Shown: piece after piece, positions 1 through 11,337 of the stretch
Layout of the letters: each line of letters starts with the position of its first letter
Position numbering within the stretch: position 1 is the stretch's first letter
NCBI GenBank assembly: GCA_936432065.2
Contig: OW386285.2
Location: 38,309,920 to 38,373,919, forward strand
DNA length: 64,000 nucleotides
Reading direction: 5' to 3'
Source of the DNA: Rutpela maculata
Lineage: Eukaryota > Arthropoda > Insecta > Coleoptera > Cerambycidae
Program-made: the position numbers and the translations under genes
The notes under the pieces: model-generated
Database searches by the model: none
The model's input: only the letters and a program-made list of their open reading frames with translations
What the model was told of the DNA's origin: nothing

Positions 1-89
1 AATTTTACAGTTAATTTTATTAATAAACAAACTGAGTAATTTAAACAAAATTTTCTCATTTTAATATTTATTGTTATAATCGTAGATAA

Positions 90-183
90 AGTATATTATT
101 CAACTTGCGGTAATGTAAATAACTCACTTGATGAATTACAGCGTGAGTTATTACCTACATTACTGCTCGTTGAATAATATACT
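90..183. repeat. palindromic hairpin module (copy 1)
   Basis: The sequence starts AGTATATTATTCAAC and ends with the reverse complement GTTGAATAATATACT. Inner blocks also pair (GTAATGTAAATAACTCAC with GTGAGTTATTACCTACATTAC), so the stretch folds on itself. Related modules sit at 3387-3478 and 5541-5644 and share the GAATAAT and CTCGTTGAATAATA wording. Function is unknown. Bases 184-360 hold nothing I can name except a fragment at 234-255 that matches the terminal inverted repeat of the composite element at 20042-20541. Confidence 0.6.
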
Positions 184-360
184 ATTATTATTAATCGAAA
201 TGTTTTATTTATTTTGTGTTAATGGCGACAATTACACAGGCCCACAAAAAAAATTCGTGAATTATACGAAAATCATGAATAATCTTGATTTGTGATATTT
301 CCAGTTTCGAAATGAATAGAAAAAATTTAGGTAATAACGATATCTACGAAAAGCAACTCT

Positions 361-922
361 GAAGTAGACAATGTAAAGTTTCTTGGAATGAATATGGATA
401 GTAAATTGAACTGGAATGTGTACCTGGAAGAGTTAAGCAAAAAACTATTCAAAACAATTTACACAATAAAAGCAATAAAAAAAGTATCGACTCACCTTTC
501 AGCAAAAACAGCATACTACGCAAATAATTTCCACAGTGTTGCCGCATATTGGAGTTGTATTCTGGGGCACTGCTACAGAAGCTCATCGGATATTCATATT
601 ACAAAACAAGGCTATTAAAATACTATGCCAATTAGGCTTTAGGGGCAGCTATAAAAAAGCCTTCAAAGAACAAGTGATACTAACGATACCATCTTTATAC
701 ATACTGAAGTCTGTAAAATATGTACATCACAATAAGCACAAATATCTCTTAAATTCGGAGCACTACAAATGTAATACAAGAAGTAAAAATGATTTTAAAA
801 TTCCGCATCATCGAATCAACAAAACATTACAAGGTATAAACTACTGGGGAGCCAAACTCTACAATAAAATCCCAGCCGAAATAAAAACAAAAAGTGAAAA
901 AGTCTTCATAAATGAGACATAA
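361..922 (+). pseudogene. C-terminal part of a Jockey-like LINE reverse transcriptase, frameshifted
   Basis: Two overlapping frames join to give the last part of a non-LTR retrotransposon ORF2. The first frame (361-618) carries FLGMNMDSKLNW and AKTAYYANNFHS, typical of the thumb region behind the reverse transcriptase palm. Near position 536 the coding sense shifts by one base into a second frame that continues with GVVFWGTATEAHRI, ILTIPSLYI and the CNTRSKNDFKIPHHR block before stopping at 920-922. The catalytic palm with its YADD box is absent, so this is a 5-prime-truncated, dead copy, as is usual for LINEs. The order of blocks fits Jockey/CR1-type elements; the exact clade cannot be set by eye. 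Its 3-prime UTR continues to 981 and resumes at 2355 after an insertion. Confidence 0.8.
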
Positions 923-982
923 TCTGTAAAATTATATACACTGTACTCAATATTTCCCTAATTTAGACTGATGTATGTGATA

Positions 983-2352
983 TACCGGGTGACACAGGAG
1001 ATATGTAACACCCCGTAGCATGTTTATTTAAAACGATATTATTTTGAAATTTGGTAGACTTATATAATGCGTGATTGTCCTTTTTTTGGTACAAACAAGA
1101 CATTTTTTCCACTTCCGGTTTCACCGGAAGTGATATCTACTTCGTTATTTTAAATGGCACCCTGTATATATTTTTTTCCTATCTGATTCTACTTAAATTT
1201 CTCTTTTCAACTATGTATACCAAGATGACATTCGTTTTTAAAATAGCTGCTGAAAACCATTTTATTGCACTAAGTCAAGTTGGCTATGAAATGAAATGTG
1301 GCGGTAATTAATGCTTAATGTGCTGCGATATCAAAAGAACCCTGGCACACAATTTTGTGTTTCATATTTGTTTTGTTCTAATCAGTAGCCGAAGAGACTT
1401 TGTAGAATTTTTATATTAAATAAAAATATCTAGACTAAATCCCCGAAATCATAAAAACTAAGATAGAAACACTAATTTTAAATTTGACCCATTTGTAAAA
1501 TATTTATTCATCTTTCACTTTTACCCAATACAATTCATTGTTATGTCTGCTTGCTTTTAAATAAAATTGTTTTCAAAGAATCTCAAAATGCTGGCAATTA
1601 TTCTCCCTGCAGCGTCGAATTCTTGTAACCAATACCTCTAAGCACATTTTCTAACTGCGATTCAGTAAACTAATTTATTGCTAACCTAACTCTCATTTTT
1701 AGGCCTTCCCTATTTTGCAGTGGACTTTTATAAACCATTTCCTTGAGACGGCCCCATATGAAAAAATCAAGTGGCGTAAAATCCGGACACCTCGGGGGCC
1801 ATCTAATTGGTAAAAGTGAAATATGAATAAATATTTTACAAATGGATAAAATTTAAAATTAGTGTTTCTATCTTAGTTTTTGTGATTTCGTGGATTTAGT
1901 CTAGAGATTTTTCTTTAATATAAAAATTGTACAAAGCCTCTTCGGCTACTGATTAGAACAAAACAAATATAAAACACAAAATTGTGTACCACGGTTCTTT
2001 TGATATTGCAGCACACTAAGCATTAATTACCGCTACATTTCATACCATAGCCAACTTGACTTAATGCAATAAAATGGTTTTCAGTAGCCATCTTAAAAAC
2101 GAATGCCACCTTGCTATACATAGTTAAAAAGAGAAATTTAAGGAGAACCAGATAGAAAAAAAATATATACAGGGTGCCATTTAAAATAACAAAGTAGATG
2201 TCACTTCCGGTGAAACCGGAAGTGGAAAAAATTTCTTGTTTGTACTAGAAAAAGGAAAATCACACATTATATAGGTCTACCAAATTTTGAAAATAATATC
2301 TTTTTAAATAAACATGCTACGGGGTGTTACATATCTCCTGTGTCACCCGGTA
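983..2352. mobile_element. Tc1/mariner-superfamily element with about 550-bp terminal inverted repeats
   Basis: The ends are TACCGGGTGACACAGG and its reverse complement, flanked by TA on both sides (981-982 and 2353-2354), the usual mariner target duplication. The inverted arms run about 983-1530 and 1805-2352 and remain readable over their length, including a second palindromic block CTTCCGGTTTCACCGGAAG in each arm. The short centre keeps only the end of a transposase. The element interrupts the 3-prime UTR of the LINE that begins upstream, so it is the younger insertion. Confidence 0.8.
1605..1803 (-). pseudogene. Tc1/mariner-type transposase, C-terminal remnant
   Basis: Read on the minus strand from about 1803, the centre of the long-TIR element gives RCPDFTPLDFFIWGRLKE, followed by MVYKSPLQNREGLKMRVRLA and, after an in-frame stop, FTESQLENVLRGI. 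The P-D-x-T-P-x-D-F-F-x-W-G block is the last part of the DDE/D transposase core in many arthropod Tc1/mariner-like proteins; the third catalytic acid lies in it. Everything upstream is deleted and there are stops inside, so it is inactive. It supports the classification of the surrounding inverted repeats. Confidence 0.75.
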
Positions 2353-2354
2353 TA

Positions 2355-2502
2355 CATATATATACATTTACAACTCTTTTAACTTTTCTTATATATAATT
2401 ATATAAATGTTATATTTGTTTTGTATATTCCTGTACTGTATGAATTGTTTTTACGTTTCAGTGTAACGAATGTGAATTTACATTATATATCTATCTATTT
2501 AT
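2355..2502 (+). repeat. LINE 3-prime UTR remainder ending in a TATC-type simple repeat
   Basis: After the mariner insertion the sequence resumes AT-rich and ends with TATATATCTATCTATTTATC. Short tandem tails of this kind are common at the 3-prime ends of Jockey-like LINEs. I read it as the distal end of the LINE that starts before position 361. Confidence 0.5.
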
Positions 2503-3386
2503 CAAAAAAAGCCTGAAACATTTTGAGAAAAAAATGCTCATGCAGAGTGTTGTAACCTTTAAGAAATATCTATAAAAACGGAAATACTGCATAGTATACT
2601 TATCCTTACAAACGTTTTGCAAATCAAGATGTCACCATCAGAAGAGGATTAAAATGACAAGTATAGTAATTTTACCTAAAAAATTAACTTATTTTTAAAA
2701 AACTGCTACTATAGAATGTTCAGTAATTATACAGATAATTCAATGATTCTACGAAGAGTACCTACAATGTTTACATCTAGTTTTTAGAAACGTTTTATTG
2801 CACACGTAATTAAAATTATTTAATAAAATTAATTCTGTTTTGAAACAGCATTTCTTGTTTCTAATTTGTTTTTCTCTAATAATAACTTTCACCAAGTTAA
2901 CAGAAAAGTGGGATATGTGATTTTGAAACAAGTACATTTCCTAGCGATTACCCTTTGCCGCTGTTTGGGCTAATCTTCTAAGGTCAATTCAAGTCGGACA
3001 TAAATTAAATTATTTAAGAAACAACAGTGGAATATGGCTCATGACATTTCGAAACCTAATACTTTTATATAACTTTTTTATTGTTTGTTCTTTATAATTT
3101 ATGACTTGTAATTATTAGCATATTATGGTATTATGTGTTATTAAAAATTCGTATCAAATGATATTGTCAGTAAATAACACAGACCTACTAATTAAGTAAT
3201 TAATCAAAAATATATGGGAAGAACATCCTTGTAAGTTATACTGGGTGATTCTAAAAGATATGTCAAAAACTTAATAGGTTATTTCAAGGATCGAACGAGT
3301 AGAAGTGACCAAATGAAAATACCCATTTGCATAACATTTTGATGAAATACCGACACAATTTACTTTGTTCGAGACTATTAAATAAT
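2503..3386. other. non-coding AT-rich stretch, no gene recognised
   Basis: Only short chance frames are present. At 3241 the words CTGGGTGATTCTAAAAGA resemble the end of a Tc1/mariner-type MITE, but no partner end was found nearby. Confidence 0.5.
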
Positions 3387-3478
3387 GTACTCATTATATA
3401 TGTGTTTCCTCAAGGATAATGCTATCCATTATTCCCTGCAGTGAATAATGATTTCATTATTCACTAGTGAATAATGAG
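3387..3478. repeat. palindromic hairpin module (copy 2)
   Basis: It contains the perfect hairpin GTGAATAATG-ATTT-CATTATTCAC at 3441-3464, followed by another GTGAATAATGAG. The wording matches the modules at 90-183 and 5541-5644. It lies about 330 bases before a tyrosine recombinase relic. Confidence 0.5.
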
Positions 3479-3808
3479 GACAGTTAGCAGCAACCAGAAG
3501 ACAAATGTTTCTCTAAGTTTTTTAGGAAGCACTCAAATAGTACATGCCGAAGAGGTCTTTAATGAACACTTAAAAACTACATTAGTAACTTTTTCCAAAG
3601 CATCATCTATTAGCAACACGCGGCAATCTCCAACATTGTTTTTGAAACCATTTATCTACGTGCCTACAAATTGCATTATTTTATTAGTAAGCCATGACAA
3701 TGTGTCAAAGCGTAATTTTGTTATTGATTTGAAACGTCAAAAGTTGTGCGTCATATTTATCTCGTTCATTTAAGTTTGTTAGTTGTTTAGAATAATAAAA
3801 GTGAAACT

Positions 3809-4044
3809 ATGGATACCGATAGTGAAAATGAGATGTCTTGTACACCATCAGATATTTACTGAAGCTGCTGAAATCACCACTTTAAATTTATTGCCAGAAA
3901 AATCGAGAAAACTGTATATTTCAATATTCAAATCTTTTATGGATTGGAGAATTGCCAAAAATGCTACTTTGTTCTCAGAATCAGTTCTATTGGTGTACTT
4001 TTCCGAACTATCCACACAATTTTTTATCTTACGATTTTGTTTTT
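3809..4044 (+). pseudogene. N-terminal fragment of a Crypton-like tyrosine recombinase
   Basis: An ATG at 3809 opens an acidic leader, MDTDSENEMSCTPSDIY. A one-base shift near 3855 then leads into TEAAEITTLNLLPEKSRK, SIFKSFMDWRIAKNATLF and SESVLLVYFSELS. This is the helical N-terminal region (core-binding, SAM-like) found ahead of the catalytic domain in Crypton-type tyrosine recombinases of arthropods. The same blocks appear in the fuller pseudogene at 42581-43478, minus strand. The catalytic domain is missing here, so the copy is truncated and dead. Recognition is by motif memory and by the internal match. Confidence 0.65.
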
Positions 4045-4290
4045 AAGTTTTATTGAGTAGGCCATTATGAGTCGAAAGAACGGCTTATCAAATTGAATTT
4101 AAACGTCAACATTATTTACAATAATTTTACATTAAAATATTAAAAATAAATGAAACTTAGAAAATAATAATAATAATAAAAGATCTTTATTGGTCATACA
4201 AGTAAATATTAATAATAACCAAAAGGCCATCGACCGAGGTCCTTCAGCCTGTCCATTTCATCATTTAATATTGATTGCAAAAATTAAATA

Positions 4291-5178
4291 CAAAGTGTTT
4301 CAGCTAAAAGTTCCCGGGTCATTATCTCGTAAAATAATAAAGATACTTAAAATTTGTAAATCGCGGAAAATTGACACCAAAAAAGGTTTTAAATAACTGC
4401 AGTTAGAATTGTTCCTTCTCAGTGCACAGAGATGGCGCCGCGGTGAGAAATTATTTTTCGATGGCTGGAACCTTGAAACAAAATTCGTACGATTAATGAA
4501 TAAATTGTGAATAATTTTAACTATGTAAAAAATTTTGGAAATACCAGCCGTTTTGGAGCTACATGAATTTTTTTCTCCATTTTTTTGTCTCTGTAAATTT
4601 GGAAACTTCTGTAACTTTTCTGTTTATCATTTTAGAACACCAGTTATTTGAAACTTTTATCTTATTATATTTCATACTTCTTATATTATTACATATTTTG
4701 ATAATTTTTATAATTTTCAGAATTTTTCAAATGCAACTAATTTTTAAAATTTGAAATTAGTAAAAATTGTCAAAGTATGTAATAATGGAAGTATGGAATA
4801 TAATAAGATAAAAGTTCTAAATAATTGGTGTTCTAAAATGATAAACAGAAATGTTACAGAAGTTTTCAAAATTTACAGAGACAGAAAAATGGAGAAAAAA
4901 ATTCATGTAGCTCCAAAACGGCTGGTATTTACAAAATTTTTTATATAATCAAAATTATTTACAATTTATTCATTAATCGTATGAATCATGTTTCAAGGTT
5001 CCAGCCATCGAAAAATAATGTCTCACCGCAGCGCCATCTCTGTGCACTGCGAAGGAACAATTCTAACTGCAGTTATTTAAGACCTTTTTTGATGTCAATT
5101 ATCTGTGATTTACAAATTTTAAGTATCTTTATTATTTTACGAGATAATGAACCGGGGACTTTTAGCTGAAACATCCTG
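4291..5178. mobile_element. foldback (palindromic) element, TA target, about 430-bp arms
   Basis: The ends read CAAAGTGTTTCAGCTAAAAGT and, inverted, CAGGATGTTTCAGCTAAAAGT, each next to TA (4289-4290 and 5179-5180). The arms, about 4291-4725 and 4745-5178, match over nearly their whole length: for example GATGGCTGGAACCTTGAAAC pairs with GTTTCAAGGTTCCAGCCATC. The short frames seen inside are mirror images of each other and not genes. The TA target and CAGG-type ends suggest a Tc1/mariner-derived MITE. Confidence 0.8.
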
Positions 5179-5236
5179 TATAGTGAAAAGTAAGATCATT
5201 TTCGCTGTAAAAAAAAAAAGAATATTTCATAATACA

Positions 5237-5260
5237 GTATATATATATATATATATATAA
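5237..5260. repeat. (TA)n microsatellite
   Basis: A run of about eleven TA units, flanked on both sides by A-rich tracts and the repeated word AAGAATATTT. Confidence 0.9.
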
Positions 5261-5540
5261 AAAAAAGAATATTTTATAATACAATTTAAAGTATAAAGTA
5301 TATGATGATTGAAAGCAAAAATATAAATAGGAGAATATCCAAAAGAAAGAGTTTAATTAGCTACTTGTAACTTAGATGTTTTTTGTGATTGATTTACGGC
5401 AGTTCAGGTATAAAGTATGTCCATAATCTAAAAGAGGCCGGCAAATGGATTTGTATATTTTGGAAACAGATTGTAACGAAGAAACTTATAAATTTCTTCA
5501 GTAAACAATTTAATCAAAACAATTTAATAGTTGTGGACAA

Positions 5541-5644
5541 AGTATAGTATTCTACTCGCATATAATGGTTACTATTCACTCTGGTGATTTACTTAAACTC
5601 GTGAATAATAGCCATCATTATATGCTCGTTGAATAATAAACTAT
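5541..5644. repeat. palindromic hairpin module (copy 3)
   Basis: ATATAATGGTTACTATTCAC pairs with GTGAATAATAGCCATCATTA. The outer words match copy 1 (AAAGTATA at the left, CTCGTTGAATAATA at the right). Bases 5261-5540 hold nothing recognisable. Confidence 0.6.
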
Positions 5645-6529
5645 TTACAGTGTGCTATTGAGATCAAGTGCACAGCAGCCTATATATTTTCTATACTTTG
5701 CAGTCTGTCGCGACCCACTTTAACTTCTGCTAGTGGTGCCTGAATAGAGTGTAAATAGAGGTTGTTATCTCTATTGAATCGATACCTAAAAGTTGTCATA
5801 AAATATATATAATTTTCACATTCACATTGTCCTTTATTAAGCATACACATGGCAATAATAATAATATATGAAAAAGGAGAAGGTCGAAGAAAATGCATTT
5901 TTTAAAATTGTAGAAAATGCGCTTTTATTAAAAATAAAAAAAATTGAACTTTAACCCCTTGAAGTACCTAAAAGAACCTACAATCGAAAAGAAAGTGACG
6001 CACAAAGAATCCTTGGTACTTGACGAAGAATTAAAAATGAATTATTTCGTGCGCCATCTTTGAACTTTCTATTTGACTTAGAGCGTCTTGGTTTGGTGAA
6101 TTACATTTGACCATGGATGAGTTTTGTTCTTGCCAACTTTAGTGAAATTACTACTTATCGAAAAAATATTCAATATTTATTTTTTCGGACATTTTTGGTG
6201 TTCCATATTTTTTCCAAGATGGCGGATTGACCTATATGTATCGGATAGGTCCATAATTTTTAAGAATATTATTTGAAATAAGTCAATATTTTTAAAATTC
6301 CCATTCGATATATCTTGTACTAGTACAAGATATATTAAGCAGATAAGTAGAGAATCTGCGAAAGTGCGTCAAAAAGTGCATGTAACTTTTGACGCATTAG
6401 GAATTTTTTTCGCAAATATTTTTTTCGTAATCGGGAGATACATAAGAGTACATAAGAATCAACAATAAAGAATGTTATCGCTGAAGGAAATTGAATTAAA
6501 TCAATTCGACTGTACTACATAGCTCCCTA
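5645..6529. other. non-coding, repeat-derived stretch
   Basis: No convincing coding frame. The words CCAAGATGGCGGATTGACC and long homopolymer runs resemble the TE material around it. GATATATCTTGTACTAGTACAAGATATATT at about 6305 is a small perfect palindrome centred on CTAG. Confidence 0.4.
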
Positions 6530-7235
6530 GCTATATGTGCACCCCCCGCCCGATCCTTGGGACAATGTTTTTCATAAATATTAAAGCCTAAGGAACAATT
6601 TAAGACATGTCCTAAAAAAAAAATTGGCTGTACTTTCAAAATGGCGGCCATATGTTAAAAAAACTGTTGCCAATGTTGTTTTTGTCATTTAACACAGAAA
6701 CTAAAAAAGATGGACAAAAACTTTTTTCACAAAAATCAACGTCCATAAAATTTTCTACATCTTTGTTCCTATACAATAGGAGTTACCATTTTCCAGATAA
6801 ATGAGTCCAAAATTGAGAAAACATGGAAATTCATAATATCGGTAAATCACTTAGAGGAAATAACAATTATTTTGAGGCGTATAATATAACTTTATATTAT
6901 GAACACAACAAAAATAAAATAAACTGAAAAAAATAATAATAATGATAATATAATTTGCAGACATTTATCTCGAAAATGTTAACAATGGTATCTAGAAAAT
7001 GGTAACTCCTATCCAAATATTGTATAGGAACAAAATTGTAGAAAATTTTATGCGCTATGTTTTTTGTGGAGAAAGTTTTTCTCCATCTTTTTTAGTTTTT
7101 GGGTTAAATGAAAAAAACTATATTTGCAATTTTTTTTAAACGGACGCCATTTTGAAAGTACAGCCCATTTTTTTAGGCTTTAATCTTTATGAAAAACATT
7201 GTCCCCAAGGATCGGGGACTTAGGGTGGGTTCCCG
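6530..7235. mobile_element. foldback element, about 300-bp arms
   Basis: The left arm starts near GATCCTTGGGACAATGTTTT at 6552 and the right arm ends with its inverted copy, AAAACATTGTCCCCAAGGATC, at about 7200. The arms keep matching inward (AAAGATGGACAAAAACTTTT against its inverse at about 7085) until an AT-rich centre at 6850-6960. No coding capacity. The outer limits are approximate because the last 20-40 bases have diverged. Confidence 0.7.
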
Positions 7236-7585
7236 TAGTAATAGGCTTGTAAATAATGAATGAATGTTTCTATACTCTACTAATGAGAACTAACTAGTTC
7301 GAAAAACTTGTACAACTTTTCTACAGTTGAAATAGAATGTAAGGTTCAATCATTCTTGTGAATGACTGAATTTCAATAAATAATTTAAGTATCTTCAGTA
7401 TATTTTTTTTCCTTAAAATGCCAGGAATCCTATCATCTAATTCAATACTTCGTCAGTATTAGCTAGAAGAGTGGTTATTTTGATTGGTTTTCCAATAATG
7501 AGTGTTTTAAAGTGTTTTCCTAAGTAGTATGTTAGCGTGACCCGATTAAGGTACCAATATACAGAAAGTAGATTAAATAAAAAAA

Positions 7586-8047
7586 AATCGCTGCCCAAGG
7601 AATCACTACTTCCACATCCAGACTTTCTATCCAAATCACTCACAACGAAAAAATTTTGTATGTGGAAATAGTTGTTTATGGAACTTTAATAATATTATAT
7701 TTGAAATCCTCTACCCCAAAAAACCATAAAACGATACCCCCCCCCACATCGGTAGTGGGGTGGGTGGTGATAGGGGGTGGTAGTGGGGGAGGATGAAGTA
7801 AATATATATTTTGAGGTTTCTGGTTCCTGTACATCCTGTCATCCACCCCCCACTCTACCACCACCTCCACCCCACTACCGATGTGGGGTATCGTTTTATG
7901 GGTTTTTGGAGTTGAGGATTTCAAATATTATATTATTAAAGTTCCATAAACAATTATTTTCACATACAAAGTTTTTTCATTGTGAGTGACTTGGATAGAG
8001 AATCTGAATGTGGAAGTAGTGATTCCTTGAGCAGCGGTTTTTTTTAA
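7586..8047. mobile_element. family A repeat, palindromised copy with the same end twice
   Basis: The left side reads CGCTGCCCAAGGAATCACTA and the right side carries the inverse of the same end, TAGTGATTCCTTGAGCAGCG. In the other copies of this family only one end has this sequence and the other has a TACTTCCAC hairpin, so this copy lost one end and duplicated the other in inverted orientation. The frames inside are mirror shadows made by the C- and G-rich tracts (CCACCCC and GGGGTGG). Confidence 0.75.
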
Positions 8048-8905
8048 CTAGAATAGTTCATTTATAATAAATAATACATCAAATTCACAAAGAGGACGAA
8101 TGCGGAAGTAAACTTTTTCTTTGGTTACAGAATATATTGTAGTTTATTGATATATATGCATAGGCTTGCATTTGAAATTATAATTACTATATAACATAAA
8201 CAATTATAACAAAATAACATTATATATTGACTACATACCTGATTGTATTGGATCCATAGTTAGTTAAGTCAAAAACTACAGATATAAATAAGTTTTTTCA
8301 CTTAAAAGTTCTATAAAATTTAGCGCATCGAGCATACGCAAATACTACTTATCAATAACAGTTTCATGGGGGTGGTGGTAGGTGATGTGACCTTGAATGA
8401 AGTTAGATAGGGCGCAAATGATACACGTGTTCTCTTGCCATATGTCAACAACATATGATCCTATAGCTCGTTTCATTTTACGATTAAATGCCACGTTTTT
8501 ACGAATTCCTGCCCCACTGTGCGGCGCGGCGGTTCAATTTTTTTTTCGCTTTTTGTTCGTGACCCTTTGTTTAGCTTCTACGCAGTAGAAGAACATATTC
8601 ATAATTTTGAATTTTTAAACTTTGTCAGGCTCGTTATCAAAAAATCCTGGAAATCTTCTTATATCAAATTTCATAAATCTGCAAAAGTATTGCAATTGCG
8701 GTAGCCATATTGGATCCACCGTTTCGATTTCTTAATTTTTGAGATGAAATTCCTCTTCAACTACTCCTAAAATACCTAACTACCAATAATTTTAATGCAA
8801 TTTTGATGGAATTTTACACTGGCGCCTTCGCCAAATCATCGAATAAAAAGTCCATTTTCCTTTTCGCCTACATAGTCTAATTATTTAGTGGTCGGGATCG
8901 GTTCT
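8048..8905. other. non-coding stretch
   Basis: No gene recognised. The words GCCACGTTTTTACGAATTCC and GGGGGTGGTGGTAGGTGATG occur, but no repeat partner was found inside the window. Confidence 0.4.
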
Positions 8906-10619
8906 ACCTGGAAAGTTTTGGAGAAGTTCTGATTTTTTGTTCTTTCATGTTTTTTGGGGTGCTGATTACGAATTTCCATTTTGCCACCTCAAGAAATTTC
9001 GGGAAATATCAAAAAAAGCAAAAAAAAAAAAAAAAAGAAAAAATGCATCTTTTTGTTTTTTAAACCATGCACTTTTTGATAAAAGTACTATGAAGAAAAT
9101 CAATAGGCAAAATTTCCCTTCACCCCCACATTTTACTCCCCCTGTGTTTTATTTGTGATAGTGTATTAGAAGGTGGAAGTAAAGTGACTGTAGTTAAACA
9201 AAAGCTGTTAAATACATTTAGTGGAGCAAGTAAGCAAAGGAAGGATGGAAAAGGGGTCCATTTGAATGGAAAAAGACCAACTGAAGTTCACGAAAAATGC
9301 AGAAAACAGTACGTCAATAAAAAAATAATTGCTGCCCATGTGAAGAGAGCACAACAGAGTGGTCAAACGCTTCAATTACGCTCATCTGTACCTGGTCTTG
9401 GCTTCAAAGATCACTGTTTTTTGTGTGGAATGCTGATAACACCAGAGTTTATACAGGAACAAGAAAGGCTTCCTGCTTCTAAGCGAAATCCTGTGTATAG
9501 TGTTAGGCAGTTAAAAGTTAGAGAAAACGTTATACAACTCGTTGAAAAACGTAATGATGAATATGGACGAGCCATACTACGACGTGTTGGTCCAGTTCCT
9601 AGCTGGTGGACAGTATCATCTCATGTGTATGAAAAATATTCTGAGGAATGTGGGTGGAAAACGCTCCAGAAGCTATATTAAATCACATTTCATGCAAATG
9701 TAAGAAAGGCTGCCGAGGGAATTGTGACTGTAGAAAGGCAGGTCTATATTGTTCGTAAATTTGTTTAAACTGTGAAAGAAACTGCGAAACTTGGAGAAAG
9801 CTGATATGGACGAGGATGGGATCTAAAACTTGAAGCAGAATAATCCAAAGGTATTTTGAATACTACTTTTACGAACGCAATTTTGCATTCTTCAATATCC
9901 TACTTCCGATTGATTTATACCTTAGTCACACCTTGATAGAATTACATTGAATTAACAAAACTGTTCTACATATTTTCTTCTTTTTCAGGCGAAACCATCA
10001 GAAGGTATTTTTTTTTTTACCTTAGCTTTGATACAGTCGGGTTAACCTAGCTTTACGTTTGTTTATGTCTTTTCTAGGAGAACGAAATTCTTGGGATGAA
10101 GAGAACAAGGACTTCGGACAGCCCGGACCTTCTGCGATAAAGGGCCAAGACGATTCTAATAATCTGTTTATTTATTACATAGTACATATTTCTCTTGTAT
10201 ATTATATTCCTATACATTTAAGAAAATTATTAATACCTAATAATGTTCTCTGCTTACTCTCTGTATTTTGTATTTGCAGGTACTAATTTTTCTCGAAAAG
10301 TACATAAGTTTTCATGTCATAAGGAAAAAATCAAAAAAGGAACTTTTTGGGTTTCTTTGAGGTTATTTTATATTTTCCGGAAATTGTCGAATTGGAAAAG
10401 TACAAATTCGTAATCAACACCGAAAAACATACAAAAACCAAAAATCAGAACTTTAAAAAATGTTTTCAAAAAAAAAAAAGAAAGAGGCTTTTTTTGTTTT
10501 TTTTGCTTTATTTGATATTTCCCGAAATTTTTCGAGGTGGAAAAGTGGAAATTCGTAATCAGCACACCAAAAAACATAAAAGAGCCAAAAATCAGATCTT
10601 CTCCAAAATTTTCCAGGTA
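8906..10619. mobile_element. element A: deleted nuclease-type DNA transposon
   Basis: The inverted ends TACCTGGAAAGTTTTGGAGA (left) and TCTCCAAAATTTTCCAGGTA (right) pair over about 140 bp, out to the oligo-A tracts. A partial second copy of the same TIR sequence lies in direct orientation at about 10370-10455, so the right end is duplicated. Inside is a pseudogene of the family described for elements B, C, D and E. I could not find a clear target duplication (flanks TTC and AAA). Confidence 0.7.
9090..9832 (+). pseudogene. nuclease-type transposon protein: N-terminal Cys/His region joined to C-terminal Cys-rich tail
   Basis: An ATG at 9090 opens MKKINRQNFPSPPHF. After a one-base shift near 9140 the frame gives CFICDS, then ASKQRKDGKGVHL, VHEKCRKQYVN and HCFLCGMLI, a C-x2-C / H-x3-C / H-C-x2-C arrangement that looks zinc-binding. 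The frame stays open to 9681. Just before that, in the next frame, the sense switches to APEAILNHISCKCKKGC, NCDCRKAGLYCS, a stop, and CLNCERNC. That last block is the Cys-rich C-terminus seen in element D (same APE...LLN lead-in) and element E. The whole FEN/XPG-like centre is missing. A further acidic piece (SWDEENKDFG) begins behind TTTTCTAG at 10077 and may be the tail exon. The function of the intact family is unproven. Confidence 0.65.
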
Positions 10620-11337
10620 AAAACTTCCAAATGATTGGACTAAGACGGTAGTTTAATAAAATGATTATGGAACCACCACCGAGCCATACCTGCTTACAGT
10701 TCGAGAAAGATTTCATAGAAATCGCTTCAGCCAATCCAGGGTATGATTGAACACATAAAAAACACACATACGAGTCGAATTGAGATCTTCCTCATTTTTC
10801 TTATTCGGTTAATAAGAAAAAATTTTTAACACGAAATTTTTAACACGACCGCTACAAAAGTGAAGTTAAAAAAAAAAAATGTTGATTGTAAAATTAAATA
10901 CTATGTTCCGCATTAAATAGTACATCGTTTTAGCTTCATTTAGCATTTTATTTGTTTCTTTTTTGATTGGATTGAATTTCATAGCATTTTTACTTGAAAT
11001 TTTATGGTAAATTCCAAACTGTCCAAATCAAAAAATTTAAAATTTAAAATGCTCTCCTTTAAAATCCATAAATGAAAAACGGTTTTCATTATCATTGAAT
11101 CAAAATACACGGTTTCCAATCCCGGGAATCTGGAATCGAGATTTCCGGGGATTACTTCCTATTTTTTAATGTCGCGGGATCGCAGCTGAATCCCGATAAT
11201 CCCGAAAATTTGAATTCTATGGGGGGAACCACTTGGCCTACTAAAAAATTGGTGAAAATATTATCATCAGGTCAAGCAACTAATGACGAACACATTGAAC
11301 AACAGGGAAATGAACATTGCCGAGGTATCACTGAAAG
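10620..11337. other. non-coding stretch with ATCCCG-rich block
   Basis: No gene is seen. At 11100-11210 a GC-richer block repeats the words ATCCCG, CCCGGGAATC and TTCCGGGGATT, unlike its AT-rich neighbours. Its origin is unknown. Confidence 0.4.

Noticed and set aside
4563..5169. Several 60-70-residue frames
   Set aside because: All fall in the two arms of the foldback element 4291-5178 and are inverted shadows of each other.
7676..7989. Overlapping Pro/Gly/Val-rich frames on both strands
   Set aside because: They are mirror readings of CCACCCC and GGGGTGG tracts in the family A palindrome.
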